DNA from: Candidatus Gastranaerophilales bacterium
Lineage (GTDB): Bacteria; Cyanobacteriota; Vampirovibrionia; Gastranaerophilales; Gastranaerophilaceae
Length of the DNA: 43,264 nt
NCBI GenBank assembly: GCA_944324365.1
Contig: CALUWA010000018.1
Location: forward strand, 1 to 43,264
Direction: 5' to 3'
Below, one piece after another: positions 32,896-41,890 of the stretch. The notes below the pieces were generated by a model that did not search any database, had not been told where the DNA came from, and saw only the letters and a list, made by a program, of their open reading frames with translations. Each line of letters opens with the position of its first letter. Within the stretch, counting starts at the first letter, position 1. The translations under genes and the position numbers were made by a program.

Positions 32896-33079
32896 TTTTC
32901 AATCTTTTCCTTCCCATCGAATATTTTTTACCGAATAAAAAATTTCCGCAACCCCATGATATAAAAAAATTTACAACAATTTACATATCCGAAATTATGT
33001 AAACTTTTATTAACAATCATTAAAGAATTATGGAAAAGTTGCCGATAACCAAAAAGAAAGAAAGGAAACACAGGTTGAT

Positions 33080-34900
33080 ATGGGATTAGCGGCCTCACAA
33101 GCGAAATTACTAAGCATAACAGCGAGATTGTCTGACAACGAATTACGTTCACAGACACTTACCGCTGCAAAAATGTCGCTTGCAAACCAGACAACTGCCG
33201 CAAGCAGAAAATATATTGATGCATTGGATTCCACAAACCTTATTTATTCGACCTACGACTTGGACGGAAATAAAACTTATGTAGATTTAACAGGATACCA
33301 ATTATCACAATATGCTCCGCTGAAAAACCAGTACGGGCTGGTAAATACAAACGGACAGATATTGGTATCTGAAACAGATGCTGCAAACTACGAAGCAAGC
33401 AGTAACATAAACGAATTTTTGGAGAAATACGGTGTAAACGCCATTGATACAGGCGAAGTTCAAACGATAGAAAACCCTGAATACCAGGATGCATACGACA
33501 AATGGGCAGAAGAGTATGAAGAATGGCTGAAAAGTAAACCTGATGCCTCAAACGATATTTACTGGACTGTAACAGAAGGCACAGATTCTGAATTGTATAA
33601 TATATTTAAAGAGGCATCTGCATCTTGTTTTAGAAACGCTACTGGTGGTGATTCCGGGTGTTACCGACACGTACTAGCGCATATGTTAGACGTAGATCCA
33701 GATGTATCTATAGGAGATAATGGAGAATATGGTGCCAGTGGTAAAAAATTTGATACTACACTTGGAGGCAGCATTACTATAAACTCTAGTATGATTTGGG
33801 GTTCAGCTATTCATGGTGATACTGTGAATGGAATGAATGCATCTGAAGCTATGGTTCCGGTATCCGATGCCGTTCGTGACGGCTGGAACGGTCAAACCGT
33901 TATGGCAGCAGAACACACATATCCGGGGAATGATGAACAATGGCTATGCGAACAGGGAAACCCACCGAAAAGAACCCTCCAGGATGAATCAAAAAAACTC
34001 ATAAGCGATTATTACCTGCAGGAAGCACTGGCAAACGGAACGGTTGCCTCTGAAGCAGAACAACTCATAAGCAACTACAAATACACTTATGACAATGAAG
34101 GCAACATTGTAGGAACAGAGCTTAAGACTTTACGCGAAAAATGTATTGATTTATACTATATATTAGCACATAGCAATATGGGATTTAACTATAATACAAC
34201 CATGCTGGATGTACTTTATACATTCCAGGATGATATGAGTGTTGCATTTACCGAAAGAATTTTTGACGAAACAAAATACAATACGGATTACGGCGAATGG
34301 CTTGCAGATAAACCTGATCCGCTGACAGTTCCGCCTACAATAGATAAAAAAATATATGAATACGACGACAAGGATAAAGCGCAGTGGTATGTAAACCTCT
34401 GGCACCGTATGAATGGTCCTAGTGATGAAAAAGACGGCACAATAACAGATACTACAATAACCACAACAGTAGATGAAAACGGTGAATATGTTATTAATAA
34501 AACCGAAACCACATCATTGAGATACGATGTTTTGGAAGACGGACTTATGAACAGTGCCGAATGGCTTCAATATGCACTCGAAAGCGGTTCCGTAACTCTT
34601 GAACGTGTAAACTATGAAAACCCTACAGAAATGGGTACTGGTTTAGAAGATGGAGCTTGGACTTCGATAATTTATACTAATGCAACAGATATTTCATCAG
34701 AAGCGGATGATGCCGCAGTTGCAAAAGCAGAAGCAGAATACGAAGCAACAACAAAAGATATTGAAGCAAAAGATAAACAGTATGACAGCATGCTGAAACT
34801 TCTTGATACAGAACACAGTGCGCTCCAAACTGAATACGATTCAGTTAAATCAGTAATTTCTAAAAATACCGAAAGAACTTTAAAAATGTATTCTGCATAA
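33080..34900 (+). CDS. uncharacterised 606-residue protein with helical ends and mosaic centre
   Basis: Not recognised. The N-terminal ~50 residues form a helix (MGLAASQAKLLSITARLSDN...), and the last ~65 residues are a coiled coil (EATTKDIEAKDKQYDSMLKL...LKMYSA). Between them are a Tyr/Asn/Asp-rich region, a Cys-containing part SCFRNATGGDSGCYRHVLAH (from about residue 190) and a D/T-rich stretch near 460. No signal peptide or membrane helix. Conserved helical ends around a variable middle are the plan of flagellin-, hook- and needle-type axial proteins, but I see no flagellar neighbour and treat this only as an analogy. Bases 33600-33850 and about 34625-34685 use codons such as GGT, ACT, GCT and AGT far more than the rest of the gene, suggesting acquired segments. 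AGG stands before the ATG. Confidence 0.72.
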   Translation: MGLAASQAKLLSITARLSDNELRSQTLTAAKMSLANQTTAASRKYIDALDSTNLIYSTYDLDGNKTYVDLTGYQLSQYAPLKNQYGLVNTNGQILVSETDAANYEASSNINEFLEKYGVNAIDTGEVQTIENPEYQDAYDKWAEEYEEWLKSKPDASNDIYWTVTEGTDSELYNIFKEASASCFRNATGGDSGCYRHVLAHMLDVDPDVSIGDNGEYGASGKKFDTTLGGSITINSSMIWGSAIHGDTVNGMNASEAMVPVSDAVRDGWNGQTVMAAEHTYPGNDEQWLCEQGNPPKRTLQDESKKLISDYYLQEALANGTVASEAEQLISNYKYTYDNEGNIVGTELKTLREKCIDLYYILAHSNMGFNYNTTMLDVLYTFQDDMSVAFTERIFDETKYNTDYGEWLADKPDPLTVPPTIDKKIYEYDDKDKAQWYVNLWHRMNGPSDEKDGTITDTTITTTVDENGEYVINKTETTSLRYDVLEDGLMNSAEWLQYALESGSVTLERVNYENPTEMGTGLEDGAWTSIIYTNATDISSEADDAAVAKAEAEYEATTKDIEAKDKQYDSMLKLLDTEHSALQTEYDSVKSVISKNTERTLKMYSA

Positions 34901-34934
34901 TTTACAGTCATTCAGAGGGCGCAGCCCGAGTGCC

Positions 34935-34987
34935 TGTATCTATCGACCATATACATAAGTTATGTAAATCTTTGTTCACTTTTTCTT
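34935..34987 (+). repeat. left inverted terminus of R3
   Basis: Contains TATCGACCATATACATAAGT and ends TTGTTCACTTTTTCTT. It pairs with 35777-35830. An inner palindrome ACATAAGTTATGT lies within it. Confidence 0.8.
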
Positions 34988-35232
34988 TTTTATTGCGAAG
35001 AAAAAAGCGGATTGTGAGCGTAGAGTGAAGAGCGTTGCCATAGGGCAATGCTCTGGAACTCGTAATACGCGAACAACCAAGCAGAGAAAATGAACCAAAA
35101 GAGAAAAACACGCAAACGTTCCCTGCATTTCGCTAACGCTCAATGCCTAAATATTATTTGAGCAAAGCTCAAATTCTTTCAAGGCTCACTATCGCACTTC
35201 GTGCACGTTCGCCTGACGCAATTCCACCAGGC

Positions 35233-35510
35233 GTCATTGCGAGCTCGGATTTTCGGTAGGGCGCCGTGGCACGAAGTGCCCCAGCCCGTAAGTTGGAGCC
35301 GGACGTTACTCCGGCGACAACCCGAATAATCCGATGCAACGCGACGAAACAATCCATTGATCGCGGACAGGCTTGCGGCTTTAACCATGCGGTTGTTCGT
35401 TGCATTTTGCACAGCGTAGCGTTATAATGTCGTGCCTCAGGCACTGTCATCGCGCACTCCGTTGCGCGATCTATTTCCTGGATTGCTTCGGCCTTCGGCC
35501 TCGCAATGAC
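35233..35510. repeat. R3 core bounded by GTCATTGCGAG inverted ends
   Basis: 278 bp. It combines the CGGATTTTCGGTAGGG ... CCGAATAATCCG module found in R1 with the GATCGCGGACAGGCTTGCGG ... GCGCGATC module found in R2. Relative to the outer modules it is inverted compared with R1. Confidence 0.8.
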
Positions 35511-35776
35511 GGGAATGAGATTCTTCGGGCTGCGCCCTCTGAATGACGATTTATTGCGCTGCGTTGTCCTTAGCAGCGCTTAACGATTTCGTTTGCGAAG
35601 CAAACGGAACGTACGGCCATTTGGTCAAAGTGATGCCGCAGGCAGCGCAGTAAACTATTGCTGTTTCTTCTTTTTGCCTTCTTTTGCAGTTGAGAGCTTT
35701 GCTCGAAACGTGCAAAATGGCTTCACTCTTTCATTCGGTCGTGAACGGTTCCTTTTTTTCTTCTTTGATGCCAAAG

Positions 35777-35830
35777 AAGAAAAAATGAACAAATATATTA
35801 CATAACTTATGTATGTGGTCGATAGATGCA
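35777..35830 (-). repeat. right inverted terminus of R3
   Basis: Its reverse complement contains TATCGACCACATACATAAGT and ends TTGTTCATTTTTTCTT, matching the left terminus except for a few substitutions and one inserted base. The inner part is also the edge of R1 (about 7320-7340). Confidence 0.8.
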
Positions 35831-35899
35831 CATATCATGAATTATGTAATAATTACTTGACCTATACAGCAATGGCGAAAAATGTCTTATTATGAGTTC

Positions 35900-35969
35900 C
35901 CTCCACAACTCGGGGAGGGTTAGGATAGCGGACATTCCAATTCCCATCCTTCCTCTATCAGGGGTAGGT
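35900..35969. repeat. family 2 palindromic repeat, diverged copy
   Basis: CCCTCCACAACTCGGGGAGG followed by GTTAGGATAGCGGACATTCC resembles the reverse complement of 18502-18568. The right end (TATCAGGGGTAGGTG) has decayed. The ACTCATTTATTTAATCACTT border follows it, as at 18467. Confidence 0.6.
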
Positions 35970-36033
35970 GTCTATAAGAACTCATTTATTTAATCACTTA
36001 TTCACTTAATAACTTAAAAAATACATTAATATA

Positions 36034-36062
36034 TTCACAACTGCGGCTTTCCATGATACAAT
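36034..36062 (+). promoter_or_regulatory. predicted purB promoter, leaderless arrangement
   Basis: -35 TTCACA (36034-36039), a 17-bp spacer and an extended -10 TGATACAAT (hexamer 36057-36062), then six bases and the ATG at 36069. No Shine-Dalgarno sequence. Confidence 0.65.
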
Positions 36063-36068
36063 CATGTT

Positions 36069-37364
36069 ATGATTGATAGATATTCACGAGATGAGATAAA
36101 AAATATTTGGTCGCTGCAATCAAAGTTTTCATATTATTTAAATGTAGAAACTGCAGTGTGCGAAGCTTACGCAAAATTGGGGATTTTCCCGCAAAGCGAC
36201 ATTGACGAGTTGAAAAGTACCGCGAAATTTGACCTTGGGCGGATAGAAGAAGTAGAACGCGAAGTTAAACACGATGTTATCGCATTTTTAACAAGTGTAA
36301 ACGAAAGTCTGGGCGATTTAGCAAAATATATGCATGTCGGCATGACAAGCTCTGATGTAATTGATACTGCATTTTCGCTTCAAATTCAGGACAGCGGAAA
36401 AATTATACTTAACGATTTAAACGTGGTAATAAATTCGCTTAGAAAATTAGCGGAAAAACACAGAGAAACTATATGTATCGGGCGTTCTCACGGTGTACAC
36501 GCAGAAATTATGACATTTGGCGTCAAAATATGCTCCTGGATTGATATTCTAAAACGCCAGAGAGTTAATTTTGCAAACGCTCTTGAGCAAATCCGCGTCG
36601 GGCAAATTTCGGGCCCTGTCGGAACTTACAGCAATATTCCGCCGGAAGTTGAGCAGCTTACTTGTGAAAATTTGGGCTTAAAACCCGTTAATATTTCAAC
36701 CCAAATAATTGCAAGAGATTACCACGCGTATTTTATGCAGTCTTTAGCATTAATTGCAAGTGTTATCGAACAATTTGCGACAGAAATAAGACACCTGCAG
36801 CGAACAGAAGTATTAGAAGTGGAAGAAGGTTTCGGACAAAACCAAAAGGGTTCTTCTGCAATGCCGCATAAGAAAAATCCGGTTTTAAGCGAAAATTTAT
36901 GCGGATTGGCAAGAGTTGTAAGAGCAAACTCTCTCGTTGCCCTGGAAAATATTCCGCTTTGGCATGAAAGAGATATTTCTCACAGCTCGGCTGAACGTAT
37001 TATTTTCCCGGACAGCCTGACACTGGTTGACTTTATGCTTGCAAGATTTAACAACATCATTGAAAATCTTGTCGTTCATAAAGAAAACATGCTTAAAAAT
37101 ACCGACAAATTCGGCGGAATCGTATTCTCACAAAAAGTTCTTCTAAAACTGGTTGAAAAAGGACTTACCAGAGAAGAAGCTTACCGCGTAGTACAGAGAA
37201 ACGCCCTGGAAGCTTTTGAACATGACGGGAACTTTAAGGCAAACCTGCTTGAGGATAACGATGTAACTTCAAGACTTTCCAAAAAAGAAATAGAAGAATT
37301 ATTTGACAAAAAAGCATTCCTTCAAAATATAAACGTAATTTACAGCAGAGTTTTGGATTGCTAA
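36069..37364 (+). CDS. purB: adenylosuccinate lyase
   Basis: 431 residues, the length of the Bacillus-type enzyme. Fumarase/aspartase superfamily signatures: GMTSSDVIDT (91-100), GRSHGVHAE (138-146) with the catalytic His141, and GSSAMPHKKNP (261-271), whose flexible loop carries the catalytic serine. The opening MIDRYSRDEIKNIWS is typical of PurB. It acts twice in purine synthesis, releasing fumarate from SAICAR and from adenylosuccinate. It is a single gene on the plus strand behind repeat island R3, with its own promoter. Its TAA (37362-37364) overlaps the stop codon of the convergent bioB (37361-37363), with no terminator between them. Confidence 0.96.
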   Translation: MIDRYSRDEIKNIWSLQSKFSYYLNVETAVCEAYAKLGIFPQSDIDELKSTAKFDLGRIEEVEREVKHDVIAFLTSVNESLGDLAKYMHVGMTSSDVIDTAFSLQIQDSGKIILNDLNVVINSLRKLAEKHRETICIGRSHGVHAEIMTFGVKICSWIDILKRQRVNFANALEQIRVGQISGPVGTYSNIPPEVEQLTCENLGLKPVNISTQIIARDYHAYFMQSLALIASVIEQFATEIRHLQRTEVLEVEEGFGQNQKGSSAMPHKKNPVLSENLCGLARVVRANSLVALENIPLWHERDISHSSAERIIFPDSLTLVDFMLARFNNIIENLVVHKENMLKNTDKFGGIVFSQKVLLKLVEKGLTREEAYRVVQRNALEAFEHDGNFKANLLEDNDVTSRLSKKEIEELFDKKAFLQNINVIYSRVLDC

Positions 37365-38287
37365 ATTATATTTTTTCCGAGCTGCCGAACTGTATTGTAG
37401 TCATCTTGCGGAGCCTTGCCGACAGTAGTTAGATAGTTCCCGATTAAGATTCCTTCAACACAAGTTTTTAGGGCAAGTTTTTGGTTTTCTTGCGAAAGCC
37501 TCATCCTGCCGCCGCAAAAACGCAGTACTGACTTTGGATTTGCAATTTTGAATATCGCAAGAGTTCTCAAAATATTTTCTTCATCAATCTTGTCATAATA
37601 ATTCTCAAAAGGAGTATTCTTAATCGGCATTAATATGTTTATCGGAATACTGTCAGGTTCAATTTCACTTAATTCCAACGCCATCTCAACACGCTGCTCA
37701 ATACTTTCGCCCATGCCGAGAATAACCCCGCAGCATAATTCCATGCCGTATTTTTTCACAAGCATACAAGTATTATACCGCTCCTCCCAGCTATGCGTTG
37801 TACAAACCTCGCCATAATAAGATTTGCAGGTATTTATGTTATGGTGAAACCTCTTCAACCCGGACATGGCAAGTTTCTTTGCCTGTTCTTCATTTAAAAT
37901 TCCGATAGAGGCGCAGCTTTTAAGCCCGTCAATTTTGTTTACTTCTTCTATCATTTTAAGAATAGTATCAAAATCACTCTCATCCGGGGTTTTGCCGGAA
38001 GTAACTATTGCAAATTTTGAAGCATGGTGCGCTTTGGCTTCCAACGCCGCATTGCGCACTTTATCCAAACTAATAAGCGGATACGTTTCAATCTCGGTAT
38101 TATAATGAGAACTTTGCGCACAATATTTGCAATTTTGGGAACATTTTCCATTCCTTGCATTGACAAGAGAACAAAAACTTACGTCATTCGACATGTATTT
38201 TGCCGATATTTCCAACAGTTCGTTTAAATCCTTATTATATAAATTTATTAACTCTTCTTTAGACAGGGTAATCATATAATCCTTCAT
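37361..38287 (-). CDS. bioB: biotin synthase
   Basis: 308 residues. The radical SAM motif CSQNCKYCAQS has Cys49, Cys53 and Cys56. Further landmarks are ETYPLIS, FAIVTSGKTPDESD, HHNINTCKSYY, CCGVILGMGES, PINILMPIKNTPF and RFCGGRMRL, whose Arg helps hold the [2Fe-2S] sulfur-donor cluster. It inserts sulfur into dethiobiotin. No other biotin gene is in the window, so the cell may take up or make dethiobiotin elsewhere. It starts nine bases after the STAND ATPase gene; the ATG four codons later (38275) has AAGGA just upstream and may be the true start. Its co-localisation with a regulatory operon is odd and may be accidental. Confidence 0.93.
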   Translation of the reverse strand: MKDYMITLSKEELINLYNKDLNELLEISAKYMSNDVSFCSLVNARNGKCSQNCKYCAQSSHYNTEIETYPLISLDKVRNAALEAKAHHASKFAIVTSGKTPDESDFDTILKMIEEVNKIDGLKSCASIGILNEEQAKKLAMSGLKRFHHNINTCKSYYGEVCTTHSWEERYNTCMLVKKYGMELCCGVILGMGESIEQRVEMALELSEIEPDSIPINILMPIKNTPFENYYDKIDEENILRTLAIFKIANPKSVLRFCGGRMRLSQENQKLALKTCVEGILIGNYLTTVGKAPQDDYNTVRQLGKNII

Positions 38288-38296
38288 TTACAAATT

Positions 38297-41275
38297 TTAC
38301 AGCTTAATACTGTTTACTTCGGTAAAAGACTGCAGAGCATTTTTAGCCTTTTCAATTTCTACGTAAACATGGTTATTTCTTGTTTGACGGACGAGGTTTG
38401 AAGCCAATTCATACATTTTTGAAGCACCTTGCAGGTAATCTTTTTGTTCGTCGGATTTTACCAGACCGATTTCGTGGAAATATCTTCCGTATAACAAATA
38501 TAATCTTGATAATAAATCATTCATATTATATTTCTTGGCTGTTTCTATTCCGGCTTCTATATACATTTTTGCAGACTCATAATCCGATGTAGTCATAAAT
38601 GATTTAGCAATAATTATTTCCAAAAGAACACTAAAGAAATAATTATCAATCTTCGGATTTTGGGCAACTTTCAACGCTTGAGATGCGATATCTCTTGCCT
38701 CATAAGGCCCGTCAGTTGCCATAGTGGCTTCCGCTATCAAATCCCAGGTTAAAAGTGCCCCAAGCGCCATTTTTTCTTTAGAAAAGTATGTAATCTGATC
38801 TTGATAAATCTTCATTGCCTGCTTGATATTATCATTGTCATGGAAAACCTTTCCAAGCATGGTTTTCATAATGTTTTTGGTGAAATTATCGCCGCAATTG
38901 TTTGCGTAAGTGACTATCTCAAACAAATCTTCCTGCATATTTTTATATTTTTTACGCATGAAATTATTGACTATGTTAATAAAATTCCACTTGATAACCG
39001 CCTCATCGTCAAGTTCTTTATCTTCATACTGCTTCATTATATCTTCAAGGAGCTTTTCCGATGTAGTATAGTCACCCTTCATGGTGTTTGCCTGAGCAAG
39101 AATTAATTTACACTTGCAAATATATGAAACATCTTGAATATTATTGCGTTCCAAAATTTCAAACAGTATTGTCAATATTTCAAAAGAACGATCATTTCCT
39201 TGTGTTACAAGAGCTTCTGCGAGAACAAGATATGTATTGAGCCAGGTTTCTATCACAAGACTGCCCGGGATATCCTCCCTCGTGTACGGTTGTTTTAAAA
39301 CTTCATCCAATACAGGCATAATCTCGTTATCAATCATATTAACAACCTGTCCGCAATTGCCTATTGCAAGCAGAGATTTCAGCTTTGAACATTTAATTAA
39401 TGCAGTTTCTAGTTTTTTGTCAGGACTAATTTTTTCCAAAACAGCGTCAACACATTCAACATTCCCAAAATACGTACCTGTCTTGCTGCAGCAGTATGTC
39501 ATATAAGCAAGCAGCTCGATTTCTTTCGGAACATTTCCCAAAGCCTCTGCGTTTGCTATCGCATCCGGCAGATATTCCATGGCCTCTTTCGGATTATAAT
39601 CAGACAAAAGCTTCCCTAACCGCTCCGAAATATTATATCTGATTTGCAAAGTCACGGTTTCATCAAGCTCGTTAATCAACGCAAGACACTGTTTCTGCGA
39701 AATCGCATACAGGCTCACATCTCCGATATAACATGCAAGACGGGTGTTTCGTGTCCAAATATCAAGCGCAAGTTTCGGATGTTTGATATTCTGGGCTATT
39801 ATGCCGAATATTGCATTCGAATTAGGAGTGAAATTTACAAGTGCATTGCAGATTTTCGTATTCAGTTCAACATACTGGGCATCATTTTTCGCAACATTTA
39901 AAATAGTTTCCCACAACAGCAAATCTTTGAACTGATAAAAAATATCATTCAACGGCACAATAAAATTCATCTTGTTCAGGTAAGTAATAATATCGGTAAA
40001 ACTTGCCTCGTCATACTGAAAAATCTGCTGGATAAGATTTAGATTTATTTTATCTCCCAAAATAGCCGATGCCATAAGCAGTGTATAAGCGTCTTTGTTA
40101 ATATCGCTCAAGATACAAATTCTTTTTGCAACCAAATCCGCATAACTTTCAGGCAGTTCAAAATCACAATCCGCAAGCTGACAGTCAAGCCGCAAACCGA
40201 GTGCCTGCTCAATATAAGCAGGATTACCCTTACTCTGTGCAAGAATAATTCTTCTTTCAGAGTCGCTTGCCGGCGGAAAATCCGTGAATTTTACCTCTTT
40301 TTTAGACACAAACCTTAACATCTCTTCCGCACTGAATTTTGACAAAGTCAGATCGAAATATATGTCCTTGTCGTCCTTTAAAGGCAGATTAAAATATCCC
40401 TTGCAAGGTTTTGGAACCGCGTAAAGAAGCAAAAGTTTTAAATCTTTATACACAGACTCTTTTTTTATGTAATTATGCAAAAATTCGTAAGAAAATCCGT
40501 CAATAGATTCAAAATTATCGACAACAATAACAAATTTTGAATACATAATAATCTTATCAAAAATCTTGTTCAAAAGATTAAATGTCTTTGTTTTATTTTC
40601 GTGCAAATCTTCAAAACGCCCAAACTCAGACGGATACAAGAAATTCAGAAAATCCGCGATTTCTTTGTTATTTAAATAAGGAAACTTGTTTTGGAATAAT
40701 TTTGTAGCATCTTTTTTGAATTTCAAGCTGTTAATACAAAAATTCGGCAAGTTGAAAAGATTAAAAAGCACATCCTGCAAATATCCGCCAGGAGTTAACT
40801 GGGTTATAGGGGTGCACTTTCCGTAAAACCAGACAAAAGCGCTGCTCTGTAAACTCTGAATAACCTGCGCAAGAACATAACTTTTACCGATACCGCGCGA
40901 ACCGCTGAGCGATATAATTTTTTTGTCACTTGATAAAACAGCTTTTTCCAAAAATTGTTTTGCCAATTCCTGATCTACAATACGCTTATTCAATTCTTCG
41001 TTTTCAAGAGATACTTTTTTAGGTTTTACCCGGTGAATTTTTATAGGTTCTTTAAATTCATATCCGCATTTTCGGCATGCTTTGGCATTAGGAAAATTTA
41101 CACAATTACATTCGGGACAGAGTTTTAAAATCTCTTCCCCGCATTTTTTACAAACAATATCAAAAACCGAATTAACAGTATGACAATTCTTACATATCAA
41201 ACCGGTTCTTGTCTTACAATACGGACAGTTCAAGGAATTATCCGGTATCGTCTTTTTGCAACTTGGACATTTCAT
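38297..41275 (-). CDS. zinc-ribbon / STAND-type ATPase / TPR protein
   Basis: 992 residues. Three CxxC...CxxC zinc ribbons occupy residues 3-70 (C3/C6/C17/C20, C28/C31/C42/C45, C53/C56/C67/C70). An AAA_16/STAND-like ATPase follows, with Walker A GSRGIGKS (125-132) and Walker B FVIVVDNFE (248-256) and a winged-helix-like region to about 470. The C-terminal half is helical, in TPR-like pairs (e.g. YESAKMYIEAGIETAKKYNM, LLSRLYLLYGRYFHEIG). This is the layout of ATPase-TPR signalling scaffolds such as MalT-like or cyclase-associated proteins, but no LuxR DNA-binding or cyclase domain is attached. It probably binds a ligand or partner through the repeats and switches by nucleotide state. It lies 14 bp after the sigma-like gene. 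Confidence 0.8.
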   Translation of the reverse strand: MKCPSCKKTIPDNSLNCPYCKTRTGLICKNCHTVNSVFDIVCKKCGEEILKLCPECNCVNFPNAKACRKCGYEFKEPIKIHRVKPKKVSLENEELNKRIVDQELAKQFLEKAVLSSDKKIISLSGSRGIGKSYVLAQVIQSLQSSAFVWFYGKCTPITQLTPGGYLQDVLFNLFNLPNFCINSLKFKKDATKLFQNKFPYLNNKEIADFLNFLYPSEFGRFEDLHENKTKTFNLLNKIFDKIIMYSKFVIVVDNFESIDGFSYEFLHNYIKKESVYKDLKLLLLYAVPKPCKGYFNLPLKDDKDIYFDLTLSKFSAEEMLRFVSKKEVKFTDFPPASDSERRIILAQSKGNPAYIEQALGLRLDCQLADCDFELPESYADLVAKRICILSDINKDAYTLLMASAILGDKINLNLIQQIFQYDEASFTDIITYLNKMNFIVPLNDIFYQFKDLLLWETILNVAKNDAQYVELNTKICNALVNFTPNSNAIFGIIAQNIKHPKLALDIWTRNTRLACYIGDVSLYAISQKQCLALINELDETVTLQIRYNISERLGKLLSDYNPKEAMEYLPDAIANAEALGNVPKEIELLAYMTYCCSKTGTYFGNVECVDAVLEKISPDKKLETALIKCSKLKSLLAIGNCGQVVNMIDNEIMPVLDEVLKQPYTREDIPGSLVIETWLNTYLVLAEALVTQGNDRSFEILTILFEILERNNIQDVSYICKCKLILAQANTMKGDYTTSEKLLEDIMKQYEDKELDDEAVIKWNFINIVNNFMRKKYKNMQEDLFEIVTYANNCGDNFTKNIMKTMLGKVFHDNDNIKQAMKIYQDQITYFSKEKMALGALLTWDLIAEATMATDGPYEARDIASQALKVAQNPKIDNYFFSVLLEIIIAKSFMTTSDYESAKMYIEAGIETAKKYNMNDLLSRLYLLYGRYFHEIGLVKSDEQKDYLQGASKMYELASNLVRQTRNNHVYVEIEKAKNALQSFTEVNSIKL

Positions 41276-41289
41276 AGTTAAAATCCCGC

Positions 41290-41856
41290 TTAGTTAAACG
41301 CTTTTTTAACCTTTTTCATCAATTTAAACAATCTTTTTGACACTTCTGACTGTGATAAATTAAGTTCCTCGGCAATCTCGCTTTGAGTCATGCCTTCCTG
41401 ATATCTTAATTTATATATATCAAGGTATTGTTTTTCCGGTTCTGCGTTATTAATCTGGTGTATAGAATCTATAACCATTTGCAAGACTTCATTCTTAACT
41501 GCAACATCTTCTGGCCCGTTATCAAAGTCTATAGGTTCGTATTCAATATTAATATCTGCATATACGTTAGAGTAGGAATTTGCAGAATTTAGGGAAACTT
41601 CGTTTGTCGGAACATAGCTTTCGCGAGTTCTGCGCAGTCTCCCGGAATCTTTCAGAACATTCAATATACTGGAAGTTGCAACTTTTCTTAAATAAACCTC
41701 CAATGTAGCATCTGAAGTAACCGTACTAATAATCGGCAGTGAACGTTTGCAAGTTTCGTTAAAGAAATCATCGTACAAATCTTCATTATTTACAAATTTC
41801 TTGTTGCTTCTGATTATTCGTTCTATCAGATTTATTTTATCCTGTGCTAATTCCAC
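41290..41856 (-). CDS. sigma-70 family RNA polymerase sigma factor-like protein
   Basis: 188 residues. The N-terminal half (VYLRKVATSSILNVLKDSGRLRR, in parts: residues 54-76) resembles sigma region 2.3-2.4, and the C-terminal YQEGMTQSEIAEELNLSQSE (152-171) followed by VSKRLFKLMKKVKKAF is a clear region 4 helix-turn-helix for the -35 element. The length is that of group 4 (ECF-like) or sporulation-like sigma factors, but region 2 is weak, and a role as a sigma-like activator cannot be excluded. A linker of ~40 residues rich in Asn, Ser and Asp separates the two. It sits between the TonB-like gene (34 bp) and the STAND ATPase gene (14 bp), which suggests that those two control it or depend on it. 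Confidence 0.75.
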   Translation of the reverse strand: MELAQDKINLIERIIRSNKKFVNNEDLYDDFFNETCKRSLPIISTVTSDATLEVYLRKVATSSILNVLKDSGRLRRTRESYVPTNEVSLNSANSYSNVYADINIEYEPIDFDNGPEDVAVKNEVLQMVIDSIHQINNAEPEKQYLDIYKLRYQEGMTQSEIAEELNLSQSEVSKRLFKLMKKVKKAFN

Positions 41857-41890
41857 TTATATTCCCCTACTTTATAATATTATAACACAA

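Larger units (their letters stand above)
34935..35830 (+). mobile_element. repeat island R3, 896-bp MITE-like composite element
   Basis: The most complete of the three islands. It is framed by inverted termini of ~53 bp (34935-34987 and 35777-35830; TCTATCGACC...ACATAAGTTATGTAA) that match at about 48 positions. Inside are a ~100-bp segment not in R1 or R2, the CACGCAAACGTTCCCTGCAT module, the GAGCAAAGCTC hairpin, the core 35233-35510, GAGATTCTTCGGGCTGCGCC, the GCGCTGCTAAGG-related module and the long hairpin shared with R1. No transposase is encoded, so any movement would need an enzyme from elsewhere. I cannot identify a target-site duplication. The rest of 34901-36068 is repeat family 2 plus AT-rich DNA. 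Confidence 0.72.

Noticed and set aside
33080-34900. Calling the 606-residue protein a flagellin or hook protein
   Set aside because: Only the helical-ends layout is similar; no flagellar motif or flagellar neighbour is present.
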